From contig JALRMH010000050.1 of assembly GCA_026119935.1 (NCBI GenBank), positions 1 through 64,000 on the forward strand: a stretch of 64,000 bases of DNA, in the 5' to 3' direction. The stretch comes from Endothia cerciana (Eukaryota; Ascomycota; Sordariomycetes; Diaporthales; Cryphonectriaceae). The notes under the pieces are model-generated. The model made no database searches and had not been told where the DNA came from. It saw nothing but the letters and a program-made list of their open reading frames with translations. Shown piece after piece: positions 31,343 to 41,826 of the stretch; position 1 is the first letter of the stretch; every line of letters starts with the position of its first letter. A program made the position numbers and the translations under genes.

Positions 31343-32911
31343 ATGGCTTCCCTCCTTCTTGCCCTGCTGCTCACCAGCAGCCAAGCTGAAGCAGCCTCCT
31401 TCAACGGTCTGGCGGTCACACCACAGATGGGCTGGGATGACTGGAACGCCTTCGCGTGTGATGTGGACGCGGACCTCCTGACCTCCTCAGCCCGCTCCAT
31501 CGTAGACCTGGGCCTGCGGGACTTAGGCTACGAGTACGTCATTCTGGACGACTGTTGGTCTGCGGGTCGCAACACATCGGGCGGTGGCTCCATCATCGTG
31601 GATACTACCAAGTTTCCCAACGGTATGGCTGCCATTGCGGACGATATCCACAGCCTAGGTCTCAAGTTCGGGATGTACTCGGACGCGGGAAGGTGGACGT
31701 GTGGGCAATACGAGGGCTCCCTCGGTCATGAGACGGTCGATGCGCAGACCTTTGCCGACTGGGGCGTGGACTATCTGAAATACGACAACTGCTATAACCA
31801 AGGCGAGGCAGGGACGCAGTATCTCAGTCGCAATCGGTATAATGTCATGAGCCAGGCTCTCAATGCTACAGGGCGCCCGGTGCTCTACTCGCTGTGCAAC
31901 TGGGGCGAGGACTATCCCTGGAATTGGTGAGTGTGGCAGAGAGAAGAAACCCCTTCCCGCGAGCACCAATTCACTGATATATACTCCTTTAGGGGGAGCA
32001 CAATCGCAAACTCGTGGCGGATCTCAGGGGATGTCTATGATTCCTTCGATAGACCAGATGCTCGTTGTCCTTGCGACGGCCCGGACGCCTGGGACTGTGG
32101 CCTGCCCGGCTTCCACTGCTCCACGCTTAACATCATTAACAAGGCCTCTTTCATCGTTTCGAAGGCGCAGAGCGGAGGTTGGAATGACCTGGACATGCTC
32201 ACTGTCGGCCTAGGCGGGCAGACAGATGCGGAGTACGTGACGCAGTTCTCGATGTGGTGCGCGGCGAAGAGCCCGCTCATTATGGGCAACGACTTCTCCA
32301 AGATCAGCAACACGACGCTGTCCATCCTCATGAACGCCGCGGCTATCGCCGTGAATCAGGACCCGCTGTACTCCTCAGCCGCCCGCAGGTGGTACTACGA
32401 CACCGCAGACAAAGACGAGAACGGCCGGGCCTCAATCCAGATGTGGTCCGGCAGCCTGAACTCGACGACCGATAGCGAGTGGGATGACATGGTCGTGGTG
32501 CTCATCAACGGCAACAACTCGCCGACAACTATGAATGCCACGCTGGCCGATATCTTTATCGACTCCGGCACGGACGGCACCGCGCCACAGGTGGCCATGA
32601 GCTGGGAGGTGCGCGACCTCTGGGCGTACCGCCTGACGGAAGAGGAGGCGCAGGCTCTGATCGATGCTGCGAACGCGACCGACAGCGGAAGCGGGCTGGC
32701 GGCTTCAAACGTGACCAATGTGTACAACGCCACAGCGACGTCGTACGCCGAGGGTCTGGCGGCCAAGGATGAGTTGTTGTTGGGTAAGGTCGTCAGCACG
32801 GTTGCTGCGCAGGGCACACTTACGGCCAGCGTGGATCGGCATGGGGCGGCCATGTACAGGCTGAGAGCTGTGCCCACTGCTGCTGCCGTGAGGAAGAGAA
32901 CCGAATTATGA
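31343..32911 (+). CDS. Secreted GH27 alpha-galactosidase
   Basis: Two exons, 31343-31926 and 31993-32911, give 500 residues; the 66-nt intron has donor GTGAGT and acceptor TTTAG and interrupts the WNW/G junction. It releases terminal alpha-1,6-galactose from galacto-oligosaccharides and galactomannan. Residues 1-17 are a signal peptide. TPQMGWDDWNAF is the family N-terminal motif. Asp148 in YLKYDNC is the nucleophile. WNDLDM carries the acid/base, by homology Asp262. Several N-glycosylation sequons lie in the beta-sandwich C-terminal domain. A stretch near residue 400-470 with repeated Ala/Asn/Thr is longer than in minimal GH27 enzymes. It probably serves growth on plant cell-wall or seed galactosides. 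Confidence 0.95.
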
Positions 32912-33186
32912 GGGAATAGGCCGCAGCTGTGACAAGTCCTGGGCAGCATGATAATACCAAATAAATGCTTTGCCCAAAGGTCTGATTCCAGCCCGTCAGC
33001 TGGGCGCCCGCCAAAAGTCCGAATACCTCGACAGCTTGGAGAGCAAACAGGACTCATAGGCGAACAAGATTCACGCAGAAATACTGCATTGTAGAAATGC
33101 CTTGTGATTTGCTGCCGTGCTTTTCGGATTGTATCGTCCTATGTACAGGGCTCGTCGCCGCTCTGCTCCCTTGAACCTCTTGTCCT

Positions 33187-33972
33187 TTATCGCGACTTCG
33201 CAATAGGCTCCCACGCATCGATCTTCGGCTTAACACTAAGACACAATTAGCTCGACCCGGAGAGGAGGAGGGCCGTCGCTCGCTCGTGACGCACGTGTTG
33301 TATGGCTTGTACGCGCCCCTCGTCGCCGTGTAGTTGGGGATGTGGTGCGGCTTGGCCCAGCTGCGCGCTACCTTGGCCAGAGGATCCACGGTGGGAGGCT
33401 GGTCGACGGCGTAAGAGATCCATGCGTGCCAGAGAGGCTCGATCTGGGCGCTGTGTGTGCGTGCTCCTGTCAGCCTTCGTCCTGCACACTTGCCTTTGTG
33501 AAAAGGGGAGGGGGTAGTATTCGACGTACGGATCAAAGTCGTGCTTCTTGTAGTCCACCCATCGTGTCCGCACTGTGATCAACCGTTCAGCAGCCAGCCT
33601 AGTATTTGAAAATGTGTAGAATCATTCCGTACAGGGCAGCTCATCCGTCATGTTCTCGTAAAACTTGTTGCCAAACTTGTCGGTGCCGACAAGCGTACCG
33701 GCCTTGGTGTCGCCTAAGTTCCTCGTCAACGTCCCCGTAGGGCCCACAAATTCTAGGTCTGTATCATACCGATGTACTGTTCAAGAGGAGCGAGGAGTCA
33801 GGCATCATCTCGAAGCTGCAGACAGGTCGGTGAGAGTCGGACGTACGTTGAGTTGGTGCCAGTATTCCTGTGACGAAACGAATTAGCAGAGGGTCTTGAT
33901 CGGATTAGGCGGGGTTACTACCTTCAGGCCAATCTTTCGAAGGTTGCCTAGCGTCCTCGAAATGGTCGACAT
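33187..33972 (-). CDS. NADH:ubiquinone oxidoreductase (complex I) NDUFA12/B17.2-type subunit
   Basis: Seven exons, complement(join(33187-33235, 33295-33450, 33530-33572, 33633-33713, 33770-33776, 33847-33867, 33922-33972)), give 135 residues. Introns are 54-79 nt with canonical GT-AG ends. The spliced product reads MSTISRTLGNLRKIGLK, then EYWHQLN, then YIGDTKAGTLVGTDKFGNK, LPLRTRWVDYK, IEPLWHAW and a C-terminal VKPKIDAWEPIAKSR, matching this accessory subunit along its whole length (fungal orthologues are about 135-140 residues). The fifth exon in the genome order above is only 7 nt (TACATCG) and the sixth only 21 nt. The 7-nt exon is required to complete the invariant YIGD. The subunit sits at the matrix arm of complex I. 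The gene is divergent from PGS1. Confidence 0.93.
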
Positions 33973-34276
33973 CGTGGCGGCGGGTCAATTGACGAGAATT
34001 GGTGTAAGTTCTGTCCGTCGAAGGAGAAGCACAGCCTTGATGCGATGATGTTGCTATGCTCGACGACATTCCCGGCGGGCAGAGAAAGTGGGCCCCACCA
34101 CTCCAATCACAGAGCTTCAGAGGTCAGCGCGGTACGTACCTCAGCCCCTGCCAAAATTTCCAGGACATCGCGACGTCGACCTCATGATGAGAACTCCCAC
34201 AACCTTCTTCAGTCTCTCGCTCAGACGCGTCCAAATTCTGATCGCGTGTAGAAAACTCTGTGTTTTGACAACGGCA
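33973..34276. promoter_or_regulatory. Bidirectional promoter between NDUFA12-type gene and PGS1
   Basis: Only 304 bases separate the start codons of two divergent genes whose products both act at the mitochondrial inner membrane. It must hold both promoters and both 5' untranslated regions. Shared control is an inference. Confidence 0.5.
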
Positions 34277-35863
34277 ATGCTTGCCAGGGGCGCCGTTACG
34301 AGATGCGGCATTCTTAGAGCCCGGAAGCCGTTTTCCTTCGCCCGAAACTCCAGGGTCGCAAAACTTCAGCACGCTCGCCAGTATGCGACGACCGGCGCAG
34401 CTCATGCCTCGAGCACTATAAGCTCTGCTGGCATGCTCGCGCCCTTCATCAGCGAGCTGGACAAGATAGCACCGTCATTCCACATTCATGGCTCGCAGAT
34501 TCAGATACTACAGACTCCAGCCGAATTCTACGACACGCTCAGGGACAAAATCCGCAAGGCAGAGAGGCGTATCTTCCTGTCGACGCTGTACATAGGCAAG
34601 TCGGAGCAGGAGCTCATAGCGACATTGCAGGAGGCCTTGAGGAAGAACCCGGAGTTGAAACTCAGCATCCTGACTGACGCGCTGCGCGGGACCAGGGAGG
34701 CACCTCAGCCATCCTGCGCGTCGCTGCTGGCGCCACTGGTCGAGGAATTCGGGCCGGGCAGGGTTGATATCCGCATGTACCATACACCGAACCTGACCGG
34801 CCTGCGGAAGAAGTACATACCCAGACGGATCAATGAGGGATGGGGCTTGCAACATATGAAGCTATATGGCTTCGACGACGAGATCTTGCTGTCTGGGGCC
34901 AATCTGTCCACAGATTACTTCACGAATCGACAAGACCGTTACCACCTATTTTCTTCAAAGGAAATCACAGACTTCTTCTGGGGGCTACACAGTGCTGTGG
35001 CATCCCTTAGCTTCAGAATCGAAGCATCAAGGTCAGCGGCTGGGTACGAGAAGGTTTGGCCAGCTGAGAATACTGTGCCATCACCGCTTGACAGCCCGAA
35101 GGAATTCGTGTCCAAAGCCACGTCAGGGATTGAACGTCTGATATTACCACCAAAGACATCATCACCTCCAAGAGAAGATCACGACACGAGTGTCTATCCC
35201 TTAGCTCAGATGACACAGCTTCTGTCACCAGATACATCGACAGAATTGCCTGCTCTCACCCACATACTCAAAACTCTTGCCCTGCCTGCGTTCTCCAACT
35301 CTTCCTGGACCTTCACTGCCGGCTACTTCAACCCGGCACCATCACTCACCAAGCTGTTACTTTCCACCGCCTCCCACCACAACGTTGTTATCACCGCCTC
35401 TCCCTTCGCCAACGGCTTCTACAAGTCCAAGGGTGTCTCGGGCATGCTTCCCGACGCATATACCCTCCTCGCCCGGAACTTCATTCGCGATGTCCACGCC
35501 CGTAAGAAAGACCTCGCTATTACTTTGAAAGAATGGCGGAAAGGCACAGTCAATGAGCCTGGCGGCTGGACGTACCACGCAAAGGGACTGTGGGTGACAT
35601 TGCCCTCCGATTCTAGTCCTTCATTGAGTCTGGTGGGAAGTTCAAATTACACGAAACGTAGCTATTCGCTCGACCTCGAGGCGAACGCGATGATCTTGAC
35701 GCGTAATGAGGACCTCAAGAGGAGGCTTGGTGATGAGCAGCGATGGCTGCAAGAGCATGCGACACGGGTCACCAGGGATGACTTTGCGAGGACCGAGAGG
35801 AGGGTCAGCTTGAAAGTGCGGATTGCAATGTGGATTGTCTCACTCGTCGGCGGGGCTCTATGA
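34277..35863 (+). CDS. pgs1: CDP-diacylglycerol--glycerol-3-phosphate 3-phosphatidyltransferase (PGP synthase)
   Basis: Single exon, 528 residues from ATG 34277, which opens an Arg/Ala-rich mitochondrial presequence; the open frame continues upstream to 34088 but that sequence runs towards the neighbouring promoter. The enzyme makes phosphatidylglycerophosphate, the first committed step to phosphatidylglycerol and cardiolipin in the inner membrane. It belongs to the phospholipase D superfamily. The first HKD motif is HMKLYGFDD (H193, K195, D200). The second is YHAKGLWVTL (H434, K436), with no Asp at the usual place, as I recall for eukaryotic Pgs1. SGANLS and GSSNYTKRS follow the two motifs as expected. 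A hydrophobic C-terminal segment (IAMWIVSLVGGAL) may anchor the protein. Confidence 0.93.
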   Translation: MLARGAVTRCGILRARKPFSFARNSRVAKLQHARQYATTGAAHASSTISSAGMLAPFISELDKIAPSFHIHGSQIQILQTPAEFYDTLRDKIRKAERRIFLSTLYIGKSEQELIATLQEALRKNPELKLSILTDALRGTREAPQPSCASLLAPLVEEFGPGRVDIRMYHTPNLTGLRKKYIPRRINEGWGLQHMKLYGFDDEILLSGANLSTDYFTNRQDRYHLFSSKEITDFFWGLHSAVASLSFRIEASRSAAGYEKVWPAENTVPSPLDSPKEFVSKATSGIERLILPPKTSSPPREDHDTSVYPLAQMTQLLSPDTSTELPALTHILKTLALPAFSNSSWTFTAGYFNPAPSLTKLLLSTASHHNVVITASPFANGFYKSKGVSGMLPDAYTLLARNFIRDVHARKKDLAITLKEWRKGTVNEPGGWTYHAKGLWVTLPSDSSPSLSLVGSSNYTKRSYSLDLEANAMILTRNEDLKRRLGDEQRWLQEHATRVTRDDFARTERRVSLKVRIAMWIVSLVGGAL

Positions 35864-38014
35864 ACTACTTGGAAAGCCCTCCGGTGGCTATTGTCCTCGT
35901 GTGGCCTTTCGTAGGACTTGTCTCTGATCTCGAAAGTCTTCGATCCAGGCTTGGCGCTCGGTCGCAGTATATTCATCAACTCGTCGTGCATCGACGAAGA
36001 AAATGAATACCTCACCTCTCCATCGATATCATACATTCCGAAGATTGTCTAAGACTCATACGTCTTGTTCGCCAGAGTAGTGGCCACGTCCGCTTCCCAA
36101 TCAGCACTGAACGGGGGATCCCCTTTTTCCATTGATATTGGCGGGAACTACTCTGCCAGCACTGAACGGGCCGTCGAGAAAACGCTTCCACCTGCCATTC
36201 TTAGAAAAGATTTTGGAAAGCAACCTTACTGCTCGCGAACATGCCCACTTGCGTGCCCTGTCGAACGGCACCAATAGGAGCTGTAAAAGGCGCGAGCGCG
36301 CGGAAAAATTCCGTCTTCTTCGCTTGACTCCACAGCGAGCGACTCGACTTGCAGCTTTAAGGAGAATGGAGGAAGGCGTGTTGCCATCCAGCAGCTCAGG
36401 TTTCTCAAATTAAGCCTTGGGCGGGCTGATTTCAGTGCTCATTAGGCCCCAAAGAAATTTCAGCTTTGGCGAATAGCATGAAGGCAATCTCGTCGACGCG
36501 GCCGGCCACGGCTGCGAGGCATGCGTTGTGATCACTAGGACGATCCAGCACCGTGGCGTGCTTACAGACGCCCTCACAAGGATAGGCATATCTGCGACCC
36601 GCCGGCGGAGATGAAAGTACACTGGGATAGCCGGATGTGTTGCTTTTCGGCTCAAATATGCTCATGGCTTCACCAGGACCAGTTGGGCCATACAAACTCA
36701 CTAGTTCGTGGTGGTGATATCTCTGGCATTCGTGTTTCAACGCGGCTTTACTATTCCTGGACAGAATCCGGCAAGGTAGCTATTTTGAGCCTCCCAGTCT
36801 AATAATTGCAAGGTGAAATACTGTCAGCGCCTCAGGACAAGGGGGACTGCCAGGAGACAAGGGCGCTTGCCTGCTGGCATCCCTCATGCTGCTCACCGTA
36901 TGCCTCAAACGGGATTCAGACTTGAACTGCGACTTGCCTGCAGCTGTCCAGCAAGTTGCTCCGCAAAAATACAGTGATTACTCCGTGTCACGGCCGCGTG
37001 GCAATTATCGCTTTATGCAGGAGAGTTACAACAGTCACAGGATATCTGGTCCCGCGTTCAGGGGGCCATCCGGATAGACGACGTTCCGGCGCCTCCTTGC
37101 AGGGCCGGACTCGACCGACCCCAAACACGGGGCGCCATAGCTACATCCGGCCCGTATTTGGCTGTTAGTCATTCTTCCTACTACTCAATGGTCTGACACC
37201 CAGGCCTCGCATCCGAACTAGGAAATCCTGAAGACCTGCCTTGTGGACCTGCAACGTCGAAGCCGGCCTGGACAGCGTCCTGTCAAAGGAGCATAGCGAT
37301 TTCCTGCTTCCTGTGCGACTATCTGCCGGCTACTAGACATCCGTGCTGACAAGACTGTTCGAAACCCCCACCAGTCTCTGCAACTCGATCTATCAGCCTA
37401 TCCGAGAGCTCACCTGACTACCTGCTGTTCAGTTATTCGTCTGCAGGATCCTTCGGGATGGGAAAGAGCCGTTCATTGTGCTTCCGCTATTTGTGCTTTT
37501 CTCCGTTGCTAGGGGCCCAGGATGCGATGTTTGGGTTGCTCCTCCATCAGTTTCAGCCAATAGCCGTCTCAACCGCAAACAAAGGCTTCCGGAAACCAAA
37601 CGTCCCGTCCCTGAATTTACATTATGTTTAGCCCTCCCACCGATGTGGGGTGTAGCAAGAGTACATCACCACCCGCCCTACAGTGTTTGCCCGTTTCGAG
37701 GCGCTGGGAGGAGATGATCCGTCTCTAGGATGCCAGATCCTAGACCTCGAGATCTTCGCTGAGATTTGTTTCATAAACAAAGTGACAACCCGAACGGAAT
37801 GCTGTTCTAGTCCCACAGGCCTGGATGGTCCACGATCTACCCATCTAATCGAGCAGTACAAAGATTCCGATCAGCGTATTGAGATGCCCAAGAAAAACAG
37901 GGATATAGCTGGCGCATGAATTTGGTTACATTTCTACCATCACGTTCCTCTCCCCAGAGAACTCCAGAGACCCGTATGGATTGGCCAAGTCGCAACCATC
38001 TGTCCTGGTTAAAC
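35864..38014. other. Intergenic, no gene recognised
   Basis: 2.1 kb between PGS1 and the secreted orphan. Short frames on both strands overlap and show no motifs. No repeat, RNA gene or transposon end was seen. Confidence 0.5.
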
Positions 38015-38985
38015 ATGTCTCGTGTCAAGCTCTTCAACCTCACCGCCGCAGCGACACTGCTGCTGTCGTTCTTCCTGGTGTCGATCTCAGCCCAAGATGC
38101 GTGCACCTCGAGCAGCCAGCCGAATCTCATAGCCACACAATATGCGGAATCAGTCACGGGGACCTTGAACGCCACACTAGCTGTCGTTCAGATACCACTC
38201 GATACAGCAAGGCAACTCATTCCTCCACAATACGCTATTCTAGAGAGTGCCTACCGCGCTCTGCTGCCCAGCTTCCCCGCGGACATGTATCCCGTTGTGA
38301 TGCAAGCCGGGTTAGACCACGACATACAGCTCGCTGCGATGAGTTACAACCTTCCAGACTTCCAGGTGAGTACACGGGCAGGAGGAAACAAGACATGATG
38401 TACCATCGCTAAACGAATTCCCAACAGCGCATTGGTTGGTCCTTTCCCTTCCTCGACCTGCTCGGCGACGGCTTCTCGTCCTTTACGTGGGCACCGGCAC
38501 AGATGATCAGCTCCGATAGCGAGATCGCCATAAATGGCTCGCGAGAATATGGCACTACCGTGTACCCAGCATATTTCGACCCGGGGTGCGATGCTTACGG
38601 CCGCCTGGCGAATGGCTCGACCTACTTTGCGAGCAACGCGACAGACAACTCAGGCGTGTACGCCTCGATGGAGTTCTCTGCCCTGACACAGGATGCCGCC
38701 AGCCCTTATCCGATAGAATTCTACCAGAATGTCACAAACCAGCCCATATTCGGGACCGGGACCCTGTGTGACAGCCAGGTTCGTCTATTCAACTCGACGA
38801 TCAATCAGGGACAGTTCGCGTCGGTGCCGGTGAAAGGCACCATCTTCTCAAATCTTCCACCTTTGAATACTAGCGCTACTTTGTATGATGTGTTTGGCAT
38901 TTTGATTGATACCCCTTTTATAGAGTATAACGGTCTGAATTGTCAGTCGCTTCAGGGATACTCCGGGACGGGGCTTGGGGACTAG
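38015..38985 (+). CDS. Secreted protein of unknown function, possibly acetoacetate-decarboxylase-like fold
   Basis: Two exons, 38015-38365 and 38428-38985, give 302 residues; the 62-nt intron has donor CAG/GTGAGT and acceptor AACAG, phase 0. The start at 38015 opens a clean signal peptide (LFNLTAAATLLLSFFLVSIS, cleavage near SAQ); two upstream in-frame ATGs give no signal. The mature part contains six or more N-glycosylation sequons and few Cys. The segment around VVQIPLDTARQLIPPQYAIL resembles the start of acetoacetate decarboxylase-like beta-barrel proteins, which have secreted relatives in fungi, but I cannot see the catalytic lysine motif and the match is weak. Extracellular location is well supported, function is not. 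Confidence 0.65.
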
Positions 38986-39599
38986 GTCATGTCTCAGGTC
39001 ACCTTATTGGCTTCAACATAGCACATTGGGTCTTAATACTTTACATATTAATTTGGCATTCTGCGCTGTCACTGGCTTACTAGTTTTCAGTGGACCTACC
39101 ATGGCCACTGTCAGTTATTCTAGCCTGCGACAACATACTGAAGAGCATTCAGTCTCGAGTCAGGAGCAGACGGAAGAGTGGCGTTCTCATTGGGCCCTGA
39201 GCCATCGCTGGGGAATATTCCATGAGTAGGGCGAACGCAACGTAGACATGATCACAGTGTCTGACAAGAGGTTAATAAGCCGAGAACAGACGTGGACAAC
39301 AATGAGGAACCAAGCTTTGGCGAACCTCCATTTCGACCTTGGCAACAATGCCTTCAGGATCAAAGGTAAGGAGATTTCGGAGCACGAAACTTATGCATCG
39401 AATTTCTAAGGTACTACAACTCCAGGCCCAGGATCCCGAAGACTAATTCATCAAATGACACCCAGCTCTGAGTCTGGTAGCAAAGTTCCAGTGGACACCT
39501 ATATAGAATTCAGGCAACTCTGACTGAACATTCGCAGGTCAATTCATCATCATATGAAGGCCTCGAGGTTCGAAACAGCGTCTAGTGTTCATAAGCATG
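38986..39599. other. Convergent intergenic region
   Basis: Lies between the stop codons of two convergent secreted-protein genes and should contain their 3' untranslated regions. No other feature is recognisable. Confidence 0.5.
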
Positions 39600-40714
39600 T
39601 TAGATCAAAGCCGAGATAGTACTGTTCCACGAGAGGCAGTCTCCCAGTGAGGTGCTCGTCAGCGAAGCCGTGGAATTGATCGCTGCTGCACCCAGAACAC
39701 TTGTACCGCACTTGATGCCCAGTACAAAGGCGCCAGCAACAAGGTTGGCCAGATACGGCGCAGTGTGCTGAGTAGTTCAGAAGTCAGCAGGCAGATCTCA
39801 TTCGTCTGTCACTTCAAATCAGGGGTCTGCAGGGTCCGCATGGGAATTTCTTCGGAAATCAGATGCCATGGAATGGCATGGTCTCTAAACGGCACTTACT
39901 GTGTGGTCGAGCGGGAAGTTCTCATCGGTGACAGTGGCTCCCAGGTTGTCCTCAAGCTGGGCAGTGTAGTCGCCATGCGAGACGAGGTAGACGCCAGCGG
40001 ATGGCCCACCCAAGACTTGTGCAGCATACCTGGTGAGCAGTAGTCATCAGTCGGGATCCTTGGACCAACGCGTAGCAGCCCATGAGCCTCGATATGACTA
40101 ACCAAGTGTAATATTCGAAGCGATTAGGAACCCATGTGAAAGTGCCAGTCTCCCATGGGTTGTCTGGCGTTGCGGAGCTGAGAATCACTTTGGCACCCTT
40201 GTCGAGATACATCTGCGACGCCATCTCGAGATATGCCGGGAAGGTGTAGATGGTCTCATTCACGCCGTCGTATTCTGAATAGCATACTTCGGCGCCCTGG
40301 CCGGGGCAGTCGGTGTCACCGTCATCGTCGCTGAGGCTGCCGCCGTCATTGTGGCCGAGCTCGATCACGACCCACTACGCAGGGTCAGTCTGATGACCCA
40401 GGGGAACGAAAAGACTCCTGGGATTAAAGTCACAATTAGTCACTCACATCGCCCGACCCGAGCTCATCTGCTATCGCCTGAAAGCGCCCTTCCCTCCAAT
40501 AGGAACGGGCTGACCGTCCGGCTATCGCCTTGTTGTTCACAACATAATCGGCGCTGTTGAAGGAGTACTGTAGATAATGGCCCCAGCCCTGAGTACCGGT
40601 CCCACCGCCACCTTCAGCCATCGTACTGTCTCCAGCTAGCCAAATATTCGTCACAGCTTGCGCGCTCAGCACAAGCCCGAGCAGGCTCGACCAGAAGATT
40701 GGTGAGGAGTGCAT
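39600..40714 (-). CDS. Secreted rhamnogalacturonan acetylesterase (CE12, SGNH hydrolase)
   Basis: Four exons, complement(join(39600-39767, 39900-40029, 40103-40374, 40448-40714)), give 278 residues. It removes acetyl groups from the galacturonic acid of the pectin backbone rhamnogalacturonan I. The signal peptide is HSSPIFWSSLLGLVLSAQA. The SGNH blocks are all present: the nucleophile Ser in LAGDSTMA, the Gly in NKAIAGRSARS, the Asn in ELGHNDGG, and the Asp and His in LDHTHTAPY. The last motif is split by intron 3 between DHT and HTA, which confirms that splice site. Introns are 73, 73 and 132 nt with canonical ends. The product is the usual length plus a short C-terminal extension of about 40 residues. 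Confidence 0.93.
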
Positions 40715-41826
40715 TTCCTGGGTGCAGATCTTCCAAAGCAATAGTATATAGTTTAGAGAATTAATTTGATGACTAATCGAAGGTGTGAGCTGAGTCGTCC
40801 TAGGCACATCGCTCACGGCAGTCCATAACCTCCTTCTGGGATTTATAGTCCGTACGGCTTCATATACCAAGCCTACCCGGTAACTCCTCGGTCTTCAGCC
40901 TCCGGATGACACAAGGTAGTAAGTCGCAAACGTGGTATTCGCGGCAAATGGACAAGAAATAAGGTTCCTGATGGGTGACACGTCAGATTTCTCCTGTCAA
41001 GACCAAGATTAGGTTTCGCATACGACAGTGCGGATTTACCCGCTTTCCAATTCTCCCACCATTCACGATGGCCCCAATGATGTTTGGGCTGCCTTATACC
41101 GGCCCTGAAGGCGTTCCGGGGAAAAGAATTTTGGCTCAGATGATCTGTGACTTTCCCGTCTCGGCATTCCGTGTGCACGAGACAGGAACCACAGCCGGAG
41201 AACTTCTCCAAATGCCGCCAATGACAGGTTGCCATATTATGAAACCAAACACGGTCCCAAGCACGGAGGGTTACTCAAGTAGGAACATATCTTGCTTAGT
41301 TCACGTGCACAGTACAGATCCATCCATTCCGGTGCGTCAAACGCGTCTCCGACCTTCCTCACCCATAGACGCAGGAGCGCCCTGCTTCAACATCAGTCAC
41401 GCTCTCAAGTCTCTATCAGACCTGAGACCAGGAACAAGGTGCGGCTTTAATGGTTCGTCCGGAAGCACCAGAACTGTGGGCACTAGCAATCTGGCCATTG
41501 CAATGCTAATGACATATCGTGATGAGGCACCCTTCCAAGGAGCATTTTGTTAATCAGAGAAACTTGAAGCCTCTTGTTGAAACTGACTCTCGGTGGGACC
41601 TGAGCACACCTCGTGCCGCGTGAAATAAAAACTGATGTGGAATTGGTATCTATTCAGAATGTGGTATTCGCAAGTATCATTTTATATCCAAGCTTCCATT
41701 TCGATGAATCCCACTGAGGCCACGTCGCATCTCATTTGAGCCGCGGCACACAAGACCAGCTAACAGCCTATGGGTGGTGACTGACATCAGTGTGATCGAA
41801 GTGTTCCAAAAACAAAAACAAAAAAT
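40715..41826. other. Intergenic with an unsupported 192-codon frame
   Basis: Contains the acetylesterase promoter. A plus-strand frame (40975-41553) and an antisense frame (40873-41235) overlap, but neither shows a family motif, a signal peptide or convincing codon use. I do not call a gene. Confidence 0.4.

Noticed and set aside
40975..41553. 192-codon plus-strand open frame as a gene
   Set aside because: No family motif, no signal peptide or domain, and an overlapping antisense frame of similar quality; probably chance.
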